Part shown: positions 1 through 10,146 of the stretch, in pieces
Numbering within the stretch: position 1 is the first letter of the stretch
Layout: each line of letters opens with the position of its first letter
Assembly: GCA_033764075.1 (NCBI GenBank)
Contig: JANRJH010000054.1
Span: 1 to 64,000 of the forward strand
Length of the DNA stretch: 64,000 bases
From: M3007 sp033764075
Lineage (GTDB): Bacteria; Bacteroidota; Bacteroidia; Chitinophagales; Saprospiraceae
Reading direction: 5' to 3'
Notes under the pieces: generated by a model
The model's database searches: none
What the model was told of the DNA's origin: nothing
What the model saw: only the letters and a program-made list of their open reading frames with translations
Program-made: the position numbers and the translations under genes

Positions 1-66
1 GTTCTAACCACGGGCCTCGGGCCACCCCTGTTAAAAACAAGCCCCTTTTTATCCCACACACCAAAT

Positions 67-85
67 CCGACACTCGACACTCGCC
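67..85. repeat. Short heptamer tract (CGACACT units)
   Basis: Two and a half units of a cgacact heptamer lie directly downstream of the sigma factor stop codon. A longer tract of the same unit sits at 57501-57541, also immediately after the stop codon of a minus-strand gene. The role is unknown. The tract is short, so it could be chance on its own; the second copy makes a shared repeat family more likely. Confidence 0.45.
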
Positions 86-955
86 TCATCCCAGGTAGGA
101 GCGCAACGCGTTACGGTTGTACGATTTACGCAGGCGGCGGATGGCGCGCTCCTTGATCTGCCGTACGCGTTCGCGGGTAAGGCCGTATGTTTCGCCGATT
201 TCCTCCAGGGTGAGCTGTTTGTAACCGCTCAGGCCGTAGTAGGAGGCGATCACCTCTATTTCGCGGGGCGAAAGGATGGACAAGCCTTGTGCGACCTCTT
301 CCCGCAGGGATTCGGCCATCAAATCCAGGTCGGGTTCTTCGGCGCCTTCGGGCATAAACACGTCCAGCATGGTGGCCTCGCTTTCATCGCTGTTGCCCAG
401 GGGGGCGTCGAGCGACACGTGGCGGAGGGTGCTGCGCATCATGGTTTGTACTTCACGTGGACTCATATCCAGCAGTTCTGCCAGCTCTTCCTCCGACGGC
501 TCGCGTTCAAAGCTTTGCACAAAGGAGATATAGGCCTCATTTACTTTGTTGTATGAGCCCACCTTGTTGAGCGGCATGCGCACAATCCGGCTGTTTTCTA
601 CAATGGCTTGCAGGATGCTCTGGCGAATCCACCACACGGCGTAGGAGATGAATTTGAAACCTTTCGTCTCGTCGAAACGGCGTGCGGCTTTCATCAAACC
701 GACGTTGCCCTCGTTGATGAGATCCGACAGGGAAAGCCCCTGGTTTTGGTATTGTTTGGCAACTGAAACGACAAAACGGAGGTTGGAGCGCGTGAGCTTG
801 TCCAGCGCTTGTTGGTCGCCTTCCCGGATGCGACGAGCAAGCTCGGCTTCTTCATCGCCGGTCAGCATCGGAATTTTGCCTATATCGTTGAGATACTTAT
901 CCAGCGCGAGGCTTTCGCGCGTGGTGATCTTGTGTGAAATTTTGAGTTGACGCAT
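86..955 (-). CDS. rpoD: Primary RNA polymerase sigma factor (RpoD/SigA, Bacteroidota type)
   Basis: This sigma-70 factor directs core RNA polymerase to housekeeping promoters. The 289-residue protein lacks the long region 1.1 and the non-conserved region of E. coli RpoD, as is usual in Bacteroidota. Visible parts are region 1.2 (ALDKYLNDIGKIPMLT, about residues 18-33), region 2 with the polymerase- and -10-binding helix (FKFISYAVWWIRQSI), region 3 and a region 4 helix-turn-helix near the C-terminus (LTLEEIGETYGLTRERVRQI). The start at 955 gives the typical MRQLKISHKIT N-terminus of the family. It stands alone, divergent from the next gene. The many TAnnTTTG boxes in this window fit the known promoter preference of this sigma class. 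Confidence 0.97.
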   Translation of the reverse strand: MRQLKISHKITTRESLALDKYLNDIGKIPMLTGDEEAELARRIREGDQQALDKLTRSNLRFVVSVAKQYQNQGLSLSDLINEGNVGLMKAARRFDETKGFKFISYAVWWIRQSILQAIVENSRIVRMPLNKVGSYNKVNEAYISFVQSFEREPSEEELAELLDMSPREVQTMMRSTLRHVSLDAPLGNSDESEATMLDVFMPEGAEEPDLDLMAESLREEVAQGLSILSPREIEVIASYYGLSGYKQLTLEEIGETYGLTRERVRQIKERAIRRLRKSYNRNALRSYLG

Positions 956-1501
956 GGTGCTTAAATATGTCTGGTTTTTTAAGACGGTGAGTTGGTCAAA
1001 AAGTTTCGGATCGAACCGAAGAAATCTGGATTACGGTTGGAAATGCGCCGGAAGAATCTTAAATGCGCGGCGACTCCACAGATTAGTACAACCGGAAACG
1101 GCAAAAAGTTCCTACAAGGTACGTTAATTCTTTTCAGATACATATAAAAAAGTGTAAAAGTTAAAATTTGGAGAAACCTTCGCAGGGTATTGTACAGGTA
1201 ACGTGAAACAATTTACTTTTGCGTCGGGTATCTGAACTAATCCTTTTTAGTCCAACTAATCTCATGACTGATTGGCATTCCCGCGCGCTATTCGTGTTAC
1301 TGCCCCGGTAGGCAGGCAAGTTTTTCTCAAGCGCTCTCTTTCCCACACTTCCTTACGGTAAAGCTAAACAGTCAGTTTGCTACCACTCTTATGGGCAATT
1401 CGTTTGGCCACTGCTGAAATCCGGCAGTTGGCGCTTGCATGTTTATTCGTCTAATCGGCTCAGTCACAAGCACATTCAGTTTCCATATAATCGCGCGTAG
1501 C
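956..1501. other. Long intergenic region holding the leader of the giant surface protein gene
   Basis: About 545 bases without a convincing gene. A short minus-strand frame at 1161-1346 has no recognisable features and I treat it as chance. The region contains a good plus-strand promoter (1190-1221), which would give the downstream gene an untranslated leader of about 275 bases. No tRNA or obvious terminator was seen. Confidence 0.6.
1190..1221 (+). promoter_or_regulatory. Bacteroidota sigma-A promoter
   Basis: A TTG at 1190-1192 is followed after 21 bases by TACTTTTG at 1214-1221, matching the Bacteroidota -33 TTG / -7 TAnnTTTG pattern. It points towards the giant surface protein gene at 1502 and leaves an unusually long leader. 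Confidence 0.55.
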
Positions 1502-4500
1502 ATGAAAACAATTTTACTCCTTTTTCCCATAACCGTCGGGACCTATTTTACTGCTTTTGGTCTGTCTTTTCAGAACGACCCTCCGGTATTGAACTGCCTT
1601 CCGGTGGTAGTAAACCTGAACAATGAGGGCGTGGCCATCCTGAATGCAACGGACATCCCTTTTACTGCTACAAACAACTGTGGCGACGTTACGCCCATCC
1701 CGTCTTCGGTTATTTACACCTGCAGCGTTGCCGGCTCTACGCAAGGTTTTGCGCTGTCTGTTACCGACACCTGCGGCAACATCGGCTCCTGCGTAGTCAA
1801 AGTTACGGTCAACCCTTTCGATCGGTGCCACGCCAAAATTTCTGTCCCTGACCCTTGCAGGTGCAAAAACAATGCCACGACCATGGCCAATGGCCAGTTC
1901 GAAGAAACCGTTTACGTGCGGTCACTGACCGGCAAAAGCTGGACGGTCGCTTCCGCCAACGGTTTTTTCCTGCCTTCCAGCCCTGCGCCGCCAGCCGGGC
2001 CCGTTCCCGTTACGGCCGGCACCGTACTGGAAGAATATCCCGCAGGCAGCGGCGATTACCGTCTGCCGGGTGTGCACGTGGACTCGCTGGGTTACAGCCT
2101 GACCGTTGTGAGCAACGCCGGAGACACCCTGTCCATCAGCAACGGGTGCCGGTATCCGGAAATTGCCATCGTTTCGGCCATCAACAACACCTTGTGTCTG
2201 TACTCCACCCCGCTGACCCTGAACGGGCTTCCGGGCGACGATCATTTTCTCGATGCCCAATTTACCATCAACGGGCAACAGGATTCTGTATTTGATCCCG
2301 GCGCACTGGGCATTGGCACTTACCTGATCCGCTACACCGTTAACGGTGGACAGGCAAAGTTTAAGAGTACCGGCGATCCGGGATGCGTACAATGGCTGGA
2401 ACTGGGCGTACAGGTGGTGCCCACACCATCTACGGTTGTCTGCAATGACCACGTTCAGGTGTCCTTCGACGAAAACTGTGTTGCAACCATCACGCCAGAC
2501 CTCATACTGGAAGGGTCCTATGGCTGCTTCGACGATTACCGGGTAACGCTGGCCGACACTTTCGGAGTGCCGGTAACCAATCCGCCGGGGCTTGCCCAGG
2601 CCGGTCACACCTTGGTTGCCACCGTTGAGCATCTGGGGAGCGGCAACACCTGTTGGGGCAGGATCACCCTCGAAGACAAACTGGCGCCCGTACTGACCTG
2701 CGTCGATCTGACCGTGCCTTGCGCCCTGCCCGACCTCTCCCCGACATTTCTGACCGACACCCTCGGCATTGCCGCCGGCCGGCCCGAGGTGGCCGAAAAC
2801 TGCACCCCATTCTCGTTGACCCATACCGATACCTATGTGGATGAAGATTGCAGCAGCCAGGGGGTGAGCGCCCGGCTCGTGCGCGCTTGGCAAGCAATCG
2901 ACGCTTTTGGCAATCAGGGCAACTGCACCCAAAATATTTCGCTGGAAAGAATCCGCCCGGGCGACCTGGTGCTGCCGGCAGACACCGTACTGCCATGCGA
3001 TAACCCGCAGATAGACCCGACGTCAACGGGGTTGCCGGGCCTCTCGTTCAACAACCGCTTTTTCCCCCTTTTTCCCAACAACTTCGCCTGCGAGGTCGCC
3101 ATCGTTTATACAGACAAACTGTTGCCGGCTTGCAAGGGCGCCTACACGGTGCTGCGCACCTGGACGCTGGCAGACGGGTGTTCGCCCGCTGTTCAGGACA
3201 CCAACCCTTTTTCGTTTATCCAGGCCATCAGGGTGGAAGACAACCAGGGCCCCGTGGTGAACTGCCCGGGAAACCTGACAGTGGACGTCTTACCGACAGG
3301 CTGCACGGCGCGGGTTGATTTGCCCGACCTTTTTATTTCGGATAATTGCTCCGGAATTGCCTCCCTGCGCGCCGAATGGACGCTGAGCGCAGCACCTTTT
3401 GGATTAAGCGGCTCGCTTTCCGATTTCCCGGGTAATAATCCTGGCGATCGGGACACGTTGGGTGTTTTGGGACTGATCGACCTGCCCAGGGGATTGGTGC
3501 CGGTACGGTACATCATTGCGGATGAATGCGGCAACACCTCTACCTGCCTGTTTACCATTACGGTGGAAGATCAAGTGCCGCCGGTGGCCGCCTGTAAGGA
3601 ATTTGTCCAGGTTTCGCTCGGTTCCGGGGGCAGCGCACTGCTGTTCGCCGAATCGCTTAACAACGGTTCCTACGACAACTGTAACGGCATAACGCTAAAG
3701 GTCAGGCGTTTACAGGTCAACTCCTGCCAGCCCAACAACCGCTTTTTTGATGAGGTGCGCTTTTGCTGCGAGGATGTGCGCGATACGGTTGACGTACTGC
3801 TCAGGGTCTACGACATCCCGCTGCCCGTTGGCGAAGTGTCGCTGACCTTTTTGGATCAAAACATCAATGAGTGCGTCGTGAAAGTTTTAGTCGACGACAA
3901 GATCAAGCCTGCCTGTTTGCCACCCGCCGACGTGACCGTCTCTTGCGAAAATTTTGATTTCAGCCTCGCCGCCTACGGGGTGGCCCGCGTATTGGATAAT
4001 TGCTGTGCCGACACCGTCACCGTCAACAACCTGTTCTCAACGTTTGATACCGTTTGCAACAGAGGCACCGTTTCACGTATTTTCCGTGCCATGGACTGTG
4101 CCGGCCTGGTTACCCAGTGCACCCAGCGCGTATTCGTTACGCCCGACCAGGGGTATTTTATTCGTTTTCCGGACGACGCGTTGTCGACCTTTTGCGACTC
4201 TTTCGGCCTGTATGGCCAACCCCAATTTTTCGGTGAAGATTGCGAACTGCTCGCTTTGTCGCATCAGGACGAAATATTTAACCTCGTACCCGACGCATGC
4301 TACAAGATCGAACGCACCTGGAAAATCATCAACTGGTGTACTTATGACCCGAACAAGCCCTGCATTCGCGTTCCTAATCCGGAACCGGTAACCGGAATCA
4401 ACCAACCCGCCAACTTGCCCGGACCAGTCGTATCCGCGCCCAACACTACCGGCGCCTGGGCCGCGTCACAGGTCAGGATCAAGGCTTCCGATGTGACGCC

Positions 4501-6673
4501 CACCAACTTTTCTGTGTTTTGGGACTCACTGGCCAACTGTTACACCTATCAGCAGATCATCAAGGTCATCGATGCCAAACAACCCGAGATAATCGATTGC
4601 CCCGCTCAGGTAGCGGTGTGCGATCTAAGCGATAACGACCCGTTGTTCTGGCATGCGAGCACTTACACAGACCCCTTAACCGGGCAGCACGACCTGTGTG
4701 AGACGCCGACCGACTTGCACATCAGCGCCACGGACGACTGCTCCGGCACGGAAGTCAACTTCCGGTATCTGCTGTTCCTGGATTTGGATCAGGATGATGA
4801 CATGGAGACGGTGGTGTCCAGCACCAATTTACCCGGATACAACACCATCCATGTCGGCAACGCACTCCTCCCCAACTACCAGGGCGGTACGCCCCTGGGT
4901 TTCGATCATCGTCCGGTACCCGCCAACCAGAAATTCGGTTTTGCGTTGCAAATTACCACCGCCGGCAATACACGCACGGCCCGTGTGGCATGGAACACCG
5001 CCCAAAATCCGGGTGTGTACGTCGACCCGCAACTGCCGTACGGCAAACACAAGATCAAGTGGTTCGTGACCGACAACTGCGGCAATGAATCCGTATGCGA
5101 ATATTCCTTTGACGTTCAGGACTGCAAAAAACCGACGGTAGCCTGCCTGAACGGCCTGTCTGTCAACATCATGGCCAGTGGCGCCATCAGCCTGAATACA
5201 AGCGACTTCCTGCAATATGCCGACGACAATTGTACGCCTTCCACCCAGCTTCGCTACGGCTTGCGCCGCGCAGGTACCGGAACGGGATTTCCGGAGGATG
5301 TGCAGGGAAATCCGATCCAAATGGTTGATTTCACCTGTACAGACCTTGGCAAACAGTACGTGGAATTGTGGGCGAAGGACCTGGCCGGCAACGCCGACTT
5401 TTGCCAGGCCCAGGTAAACATTCAGGATAACATGCAAATATGTGACCCGGATTCTATGGCTCAGGTAGCCGGATTCCTGCTGACTGACCTCCAGACGGGT
5501 CTGGCAAATGCCGAATTGGCATTTGAAGTACAGAGCCCGGCCGGCCAGTCTTTTATGCATTCACAATCTTCCGACAACAGTGGATTTTTTTCGTTTTTGA
5601 ACATCCTTCCGCCCGCCAGCGCATACGTTGTGACGCCGAAGAAAACCGACAACCCACTCAATGGCGTCTCCACCTACGATTTGGTGCTCATTTCCAGGCA
5701 CATTCTGGGCATAGAACCCATCGCCAATCCGTACCGCATGATCGCCGCCGACGCCAACAAATCGGGCTCCATCACCACGTTTGACATTGTTGAATTGCGC
5801 AAGCTCATCCTCGGCATTTACACCACCTTGCCCAACAACCATAGTTGGCGGTTTGTGGACAAGGCGTTCGGCTTCACCAACCCGGCCAACCCTTTCCAGC
5901 CGTCTTTCCCGGAGCACATCGCCGGGGTGCTACCGGTGGGGCCGGGTGTAAACCATGATTTTGTGGCCATTAAGGTGGGCGATGTAAACGGCAACGCCAT
6001 TCCGGCTTACAGTACAAAATCCAACGACCGCTCAGCCGGCGCCCTATTGTTCGACACCGAGGATCGGGAAGTCAGCGCGGGCGAGTTGTGTACTGTGACG
6101 TTTCAGCACAACCAGCAGGTCCTGGGATATCAGCTCACCCTGCACCTGAATGGGCTGGAGGTTGCCGGTGTGACGCCAGGGGAACACGCCTCGGCTGATC
6201 ATTTTGGTGTGTTTGCCGATGCCCTCACGGTTTCGGCAGAGGGAGATGCAGCCGGCGCGTTTTCAGTCACCTTCAGGGCCCGAAAGGGAGGACAACTGAG
6301 CGAAATGATGTCCGTATCCGATCGCATCACGCGGGCAGAAGCATACGATTTGCACGGCAACTTGCTGGATGTGGCGCTTCGGTTCAAGGATCAGCGGACA
6401 CAAAATAACGGCTTTGCGTTGCTGCAAAACCATCCTAACCCGTTCACAGATAAAACCGTAATTGGATTCTACCTGCCGGAGCAGGCGGTGGCAACACTGA
6501 CCATTTCCGACGAATCGGGGCGCGTCTGCTATTCACAGACGGAACCCTTCACAGAAGGATACAACACAGTTTTGCTGGACGGATCAATGTTGCCGGAAAA
6601 AAGGGTGCTGTATTATCGGCTGGAAACGGATCGTTTTTCGGAAGTACGAAAAATGGTACGCGCGGGCAATTGA
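1502..6673 (+). CDS. Giant cysteine-rich surface protein with dockerin-like module and T9SS sorting domain
   Basis: A predicted secreted surface or matrix protein of 1723 residues. The first in-frame ATG is at 1439, but the ATG at 1502 begins a proper signal peptide (MKTILLLFPITVGTYFTAFG), so I chose it. Most of the protein is a series of beta-rich, cysteine-containing modules resembling HYR/Ig-like repeats, each with a C..(L/V).V.L or VDLPD-like strand and a DNC motif. Near the C-terminus is a dockerin-like segment with two aspartate-rich loops (TYDLVLISRHILGIEP and DANKSGSITTFDIVELRKL). It ends in a type A T9SS sorting domain (LQNHPNPFTDKTVIGFYLP, then a beta sandwich to the end). It is a probable T9SS client. 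Exact ligand or function is not recognisable. pbpC follows after 45 bases, so co-transcription is possible. Confidence 0.85.
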   Translation: MKTILLLFPITVGTYFTAFGLSFQNDPPVLNCLPVVVNLNNEGVAILNATDIPFTATNNCGDVTPIPSSVIYTCSVAGSTQGFALSVTDTCGNIGSCVVKVTVNPFDRCHAKISVPDPCRCKNNATTMANGQFEETVYVRSLTGKSWTVASANGFFLPSSPAPPAGPVPVTAGTVLEEYPAGSGDYRLPGVHVDSLGYSLTVVSNAGDTLSISNGCRYPEIAIVSAINNTLCLYSTPLTLNGLPGDDHFLDAQFTINGQQDSVFDPGALGIGTYLIRYTVNGGQAKFKSTGDPGCVQWLELGVQVVPTPSTVVCNDHVQVSFDENCVATITPDLILEGSYGCFDDYRVTLADTFGVPVTNPPGLAQAGHTLVATVEHLGSGNTCWGRITLEDKLAPVLTCVDLTVPCALPDLSPTFLTDTLGIAAGRPEVAENCTPFSLTHTDTYVDEDCSSQGVSARLVRAWQAIDAFGNQGNCTQNISLERIRPGDLVLPADTVLPCDNPQIDPTSTGLPGLSFNNRFFPLFPNNFACEVAIVYTDKLLPACKGAYTVLRTWTLADGCSPAVQDTNPFSFIQAIRVEDNQGPVVNCPGNLTVDVLPTGCTARVDLPDLFISDNCSGIASLRAEWTLSAAPFGLSGSLSDFPGNNPGDRDTLGVLGLIDLPRGLVPVRYIIADECGNTSTCLFTITVEDQVPPVAACKEFVQVSLGSGGSALLFAESLNNGSYDNCNGITLKVRRLQVNSCQPNNRFFDEVRFCCEDVRDTVDVLLRVYDIPLPVGEVSLTFLDQNINECVVKVLVDDKIKPACLPPADVTVSCENFDFSLAAYGVARVLDNCCADTVTVNNLFSTFDTVCNRGTVSRIFRAMDCAGLVTQCTQRVFVTPDQGYFIRFPDDALSTFCDSFGLYGQPQFFGEDCELLALSHQDEIFNLVPDACYKIERTWKIINWCTYDPNKPCIRVPNPEPVTGINQPANLPGPVVSAPNTTGAWAASQVRIKASDVTPTNFSVFWDSLANCYTYQQIIKVIDAKQPEIIDCPAQVAVCDLSDNDPLFWHASTYTDPLTGQHDLCETPTDLHISATDDCSGTEVNFRYLLFLDLDQDDDMETVVSSTNLPGYNTIHVGNALLPNYQGGTPLGFDHRPVPANQKFGFALQITTAGNTRTARVAWNTAQNPGVYVDPQLPYGKHKIKWFVTDNCGNESVCEYSFDVQDCKKPTVACLNGLSVNIMASGAISLNTSDFLQYADDNCTPSTQLRYGLRRAGTGTGFPEDVQGNPIQMVDFTCTDLGKQYVELWAKDLAGNADFCQAQVNIQDNMQICDPDSMAQVAGFLLTDLQTGLANAELAFEVQSPAGQSFMHSQSSDNSGFFSFLNILPPASAYVVTPKKTDNPLNGVSTYDLVLISRHILGIEPIANPYRMIAADANKSGSITTFDIVELRKLILGIYTTLPNNHSWRFVDKAFGFTNPANPFQPSFPEHIAGVLPVGPGVNHDFVAIKVGDVNGNAIPAYSTKSNDRSAGALLFDTEDREVSAGELCTVTFQHNQQVLGYQLTLHLNGLEVAGVTPGEHASADHFGVFADALTVSAEGDAAGAFSVTFRARKGGQLSEMMSVSDRITRAEAYDLHGNLLDVALRFKDQRTQNNGFALLQNHPNPFTDKTVIGFYLPEQAVATLTISDESGRVCYSQTEPFTEGYNTVLLDGSMLPEKRVLYYRLETDRFSEVRKMVRAGN

Positions 6674-6718
6674 ACTTTCGGAAGAGCGCCTTACTTTTGA
6701 AGGTTTCAGCAGTAAGGC

Positions 6719-9103
6719 ATGCCCGCAAGAACTACTTCCACGCAACCGTTTTTCCGCCGATCTCACCTGTTTCTTGTACTGGCGGCCGGATTACTGCTTC
6801 TATGGATTTTTGCGCTACCCTACCCCCTTTTCGACACGCCCTACAGCGCCGTGCTGGAAGACCGTCAAGGACGGCTGATGGGCGCCCGGATAGCCGGCGA
6901 TGGGCAGTGGCGCTTTCCGGAGCCGGACAGCCTTCCGGAGAAATACATAACCTGCGTGGTCGCCTTTGAGGACAGGCGGTTCTGGATGCATCCGGGCGTG
7001 GACGTACTGAGCCTCCTGCGGGCTACCCGGCAAAATATCCGGGCGGGAAAAGTCATCAGCGGGGGCAGCACCCTGTCCATGCAGGTCGTCCGGTTGTCCC
7101 GCGGCAACCCGCCGCGCACAATGCGGGAAAAATTGCTGGAAATTTTCCTCGCCCTGCGGCTCGACGCCGGCTATTCCAAGCGTGCCATCCTGCGCCTGTA
7201 TGCCGCCCATGCACCTTTCGGCGGAAATGTGGTGGGCATAGAAGCCGCTGCCTGGCGCTACTACGGTAAAAAACCGCATCAACTCTCGTGGGCCGAAGCC
7301 GCCACCCTGGCTGTATTGCCCAACAGCCCGGGTCTGATACGTCCCGGCCGAAACGCAGAACGATTGTTGGTTAAACGCAACCGACTGCTGGACAGGCTTG
7401 TGGAGCTGGGGCGACTCGACCCCCTCGACGCCGAACTGGCCAAGGAGGAGCAGTTGCCCGAGGCCCCCCACCCTTTGCCACAAATGGCGCCCCACGTGCT
7501 GGACATGATTACCGGCGGCCGTTTCGGCATCAACCGGCGGAGACTGAACAGCTCGCTGGACGCCTACCTTCAGGAACGGGTGAACGACATACTGGAACGC
7601 CGCCAGGCGGTGTACCGGGGCAATGAAGTGCATAATTTGGCTGCGGTGGTCATTGACGTACCGACAGGTGAAATCCTGGCCTATGCCGGCAATGTGGCCG
7701 GCGCCGGAAAGGACCACGGGGAGTCTGTTGATTGTGCTGCCGCCCCCCGCAGCACGGGTAGTATCCTGAAACCCTATTTGTACGCACTGGCCCTGGAGAG
7801 CGGCGACATTCTTCCCAACAGCCTGTTGCACGATGTGCCTACCCAACTGGGACGGTACAAGCCGGAAAACTACTTTGAGACGTATGACGGCGCCGTGGCA
7901 GCAAAGCGCGCATTGGTGCGCTCGCTCAACGTGCCCTTCGTATTGCTCCTGCAACAATACGGGTTAAACAAATTTCACTACAACCTCAAGCGCCTTGGGC
8001 TGAGCACCCTGAACCGCCCCTCCGAGCACTACGGGCTATCGCTTATTCTTGGTGGTGCGGAGGCATCGCTGATCGACATTACCAATGCGTATGCCGGCAT
8101 GAGCAGGGTTCTGGGTAACTTTTACAACCGCGACGGACGATATGCGCCGGATGACATGCGACCACCCACTTTCGAATTGGCCCGGCAGCACCTATCGGCC
8201 TTGCAAAAGGAGGCGCCGGTCCTGGGTGCCGGGGCTGTTTGGCATACATTCGAAGCCATGCAACAAGTAGAGCGTCCGCTCAGCAGCGGTGAGTGGGAGC
8301 TGTTCCAGGGCAGCCGGCCTGTCGCCTGGAAAACCGGCACCAGCTTTGGTTTCCGGGATGCCTGGGCTGCGGGGGTCACGCCGCGCCACGCCGTTGGTGT
8401 GTGGGTAGGCAACGCCGATGGAGAAGGGCGCCCCGGACTGATTGGCGTGCAGGCCGCCGCGCCCGTGTTGTTTGAACTGCTGGAACTGCTGCCCCATAGC
8501 GGTTGGTTCGACCCTCCTTACGACGCCATGGTGCCTGTGCAGGTGTGCCCGCAAAGCGGCTGGAGGGCCGGGCCGCATTGCCCGATCGACACCGCCTGGA
8601 TACCCAAACCCGGGCTAAACGCAAAGGCGTGTCCGAACCATCAGCTGTTGCACCTGGATGCCTCCGGTGTCTGGCAGGTGAACAGTGCTTGTGCCGACCC
8701 TTCGGAAATGATTCATACCCCTTGGTTCGTTTTGCCCCCCATGGAGGCCCACTACTTCATACGCAAGCACCCCTGGTACCAACCCCCTCCGCCATTTCGG
8801 GCCGACTGCCCGGGCGCCGTCGCGGAGCCTCAGCAACCGCCCATGCAACTCATTTACCCCAAAAGACCAACCCGCATTTACGTTCCGGTGGAACTGGATG
8901 GCCGCTTGGGCAGCACCGTGTTTGAAGTAGCCCACAACCAGCCGAACCAGGTTTTATACTGGCACCTGGACGGACGCTTTCTGGGCAGCACGCAAACCTT
9001 TCACCAAATGTCGCTTCAACCGGCAATCGGCAAACATACCCTGGCCGTGGTCGACACCGATGGTTACCGCATTGAGCAGGTTTTTGAGGTGGTGGGTCGA
9101 TGA
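6719..9103 (+). CDS. pbpC: Penicillin-binding protein 1C (bifunctional glycosyltransferase/transpeptidase)
   Basis: Polymerises lipid II into glycan strands and may cross-link peptides at the periplasmic face of the inner membrane. The 794-residue protein has an N-terminal membrane anchor (about residues 15-33), a GT51 glycosyltransferase domain with the catalytic glutamate in EDRRF (E84) and the GGSTLSMQ motif. The transpeptidase domain has S348-I-L-K351, S402-L-N404 and K538-T-G540. A C-terminal PbpC-type domain (about 700-794) is present. Length and order match the PbpC family. In many bacteria pbpC follows an alpha-2-macroglobulin gene; here the upstream gene is instead the T9SS-sorted giant protein. 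All catalytic motifs look intact. Confidence 0.95.
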   Translation: MPARTTSTQPFFRRSHLFLVLAAGLLLLWIFALPYPLFDTPYSAVLEDRQGRLMGARIAGDGQWRFPEPDSLPEKYITCVVAFEDRRFWMHPGVDVLSLLRATRQNIRAGKVISGGSTLSMQVVRLSRGNPPRTMREKLLEIFLALRLDAGYSKRAILRLYAAHAPFGGNVVGIEAAAWRYYGKKPHQLSWAEAATLAVLPNSPGLIRPGRNAERLLVKRNRLLDRLVELGRLDPLDAELAKEEQLPEAPHPLPQMAPHVLDMITGGRFGINRRRLNSSLDAYLQERVNDILERRQAVYRGNEVHNLAAVVIDVPTGEILAYAGNVAGAGKDHGESVDCAAAPRSTGSILKPYLYALALESGDILPNSLLHDVPTQLGRYKPENYFETYDGAVAAKRALVRSLNVPFVLLLQQYGLNKFHYNLKRLGLSTLNRPSEHYGLSLILGGAEASLIDITNAYAGMSRVLGNFYNRDGRYAPDDMRPPTFELARQHLSALQKEAPVLGAGAVWHTFEAMQQVERPLSSGEWELFQGSRPVAWKTGTSFGFRDAWAAGVTPRHAVGVWVGNADGEGRPGLIGVQAAAPVLFELLELLPHSGWFDPPYDAMVPVQVCPQSGWRAGPHCPIDTAWIPKPGLNAKACPNHQLLHLDASGVWQVNSACADPSEMIHTPWFVLPPMEAHYFIRKHPWYQPPPPFRADCPGAVAEPQQPPMQLIYPKRPTRIYVPVELDGRLGSTVFEVAHNQPNQVLYWHLDGRFLGSTQTFHQMSLQPAIGKHTLAVVDTDGYRIEQVFEVVGR

Positions 9104-9250
9104 ACCCGGACGGCCTTTTCTACCGTTACATGACCGGTCTGGGGATAAATTACCCATGTCGGTGTTCAAATTATGCAAAATGTTTTGCCGTTTGCCGCGT
9201 TTAACGTTCATTCGCCAAAAATTTCACCGTTCAAATACCCGCATTCTTTT

Positions 9251-10141
9251 ATGAACACGATCAAACTACTTGCCATCCTGCTTGTCGGATTGAGCTTCAC
9301 CGCCTGCGTCAGCAAGAAAAAGTTCGCCGCCATGGAGACCGACCTGCGCAGCCAACTGAGTGCCGCCAACAAACAGATCGGCGTGTGTGGCAAAGACCTG
9401 AACAAGTGTATGAACGACCTCTCCATGTCTAATCAGGAACGCGACAAGTTGCAGGCGCTGCTCAAACTGCGCGAGGAGCAGATCGCCGATTTCAAAGCGC
9501 AATTGGAACGGCAAGTGTCTCAGGTGGGCAACCTGACGGTGCTCTCCCAGTCCGCCAACGACAACATCAAGGAGACCCTTTCCCAACTAGAGAAAAAGGA
9601 CAAGTACATCCAGTTGATCCAGGCGGCTAAAACAAAGGCCGACTCCATTAACCTGGCCCTCGCCGTAAACCTTAAAAGCGTGCTAAAAGACGGTCTGGAC
9701 GACGAAGACGTGGAGGTTAAAGTGGATAAAACCGTGGTGTTCATCAACCTGTCCGACAAAATGCTGTTCCAAAGCGGCAGCGCTACCCTGACCCCGCGCG
9801 CCAAAGAGGTACTCGGCAAAATCGCCCAGATCGTGGAATCCCGCCCCGAAGTGGAAGTGATGGTGGAAGGCTACACCGACAATGTGCCGATCAAAAACAA
9901 CTGCATGGTGGACAATTGGGACCTCAGTGTAAAACGCTCGACGTCTGTCGTTCGGGTATTGCAAAGCGACTACGGCATCGACCCCAATCGCCTGATCGCC
10001 GCCGGACGCGGAGAGTACAATACCCTGGCTGCCAATACTACACCCGAAGGGCGCGCCACCAACCGCCGCACGCGCATCATTATCATGCCGAAGTTGGATC
10101 AGTTTTACGATTTGTTGAACCCGAATTCGGTTCCAAAGTAG
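9251..10141 (+). CDS. OmpA-family lipoprotein with coiled coil
   Basis: A peptidoglycan-binding outer-membrane lipoprotein. The open frame extends up to 9173, but the ATG at 9251 gives a lipoprotein signal (MNTIKLLAILLVGLSFTAC) with the modified cysteine at about residue 19. Residues 25-150 are charged and heptad-like, probably coiled coil. The C-terminal OmpA domain is clear: FQSGSATLTPRA, EGYTDNVPI, WDLSVKRSTSVVRVL and NRRTRIIIMP. The protein has 296 residues. It likely tethers the outer membrane to the wall. It is convergent with the next gene across a large hairpin. Confidence 0.92.
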   Translation: MNTIKLLAILLVGLSFTACVSKKKFAAMETDLRSQLSAANKQIGVCGKDLNKCMNDLSMSNQERDKLQALLKLREEQIADFKAQLERQVSQVGNLTVLSQSANDNIKETLSQLEKKDKYIQLIQAAKTKADSINLALAVNLKSVLKDGLDDEDVEVKVDKTVVFINLSDKMLFQSGSATLTPRAKEVLGKIAQIVESRPEVEVMVEGYTDNVPIKNNCMVDNWDLSVKRSTSVVRVLQSDYGIDPNRLIAAGRGEYNTLAANTTPEGRATNRRTRIIIMPKLDQFYDLLNPNSVPK

Positions 10142-10146
10142 GCGCA

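Noticed and set aside
1161..1346. Short minus-strand frame of 61 codons in the long intergenic region
   Set aside because: No signal, motif or ribosome site; it lies across the promoter of the giant gene and is best explained as chance.
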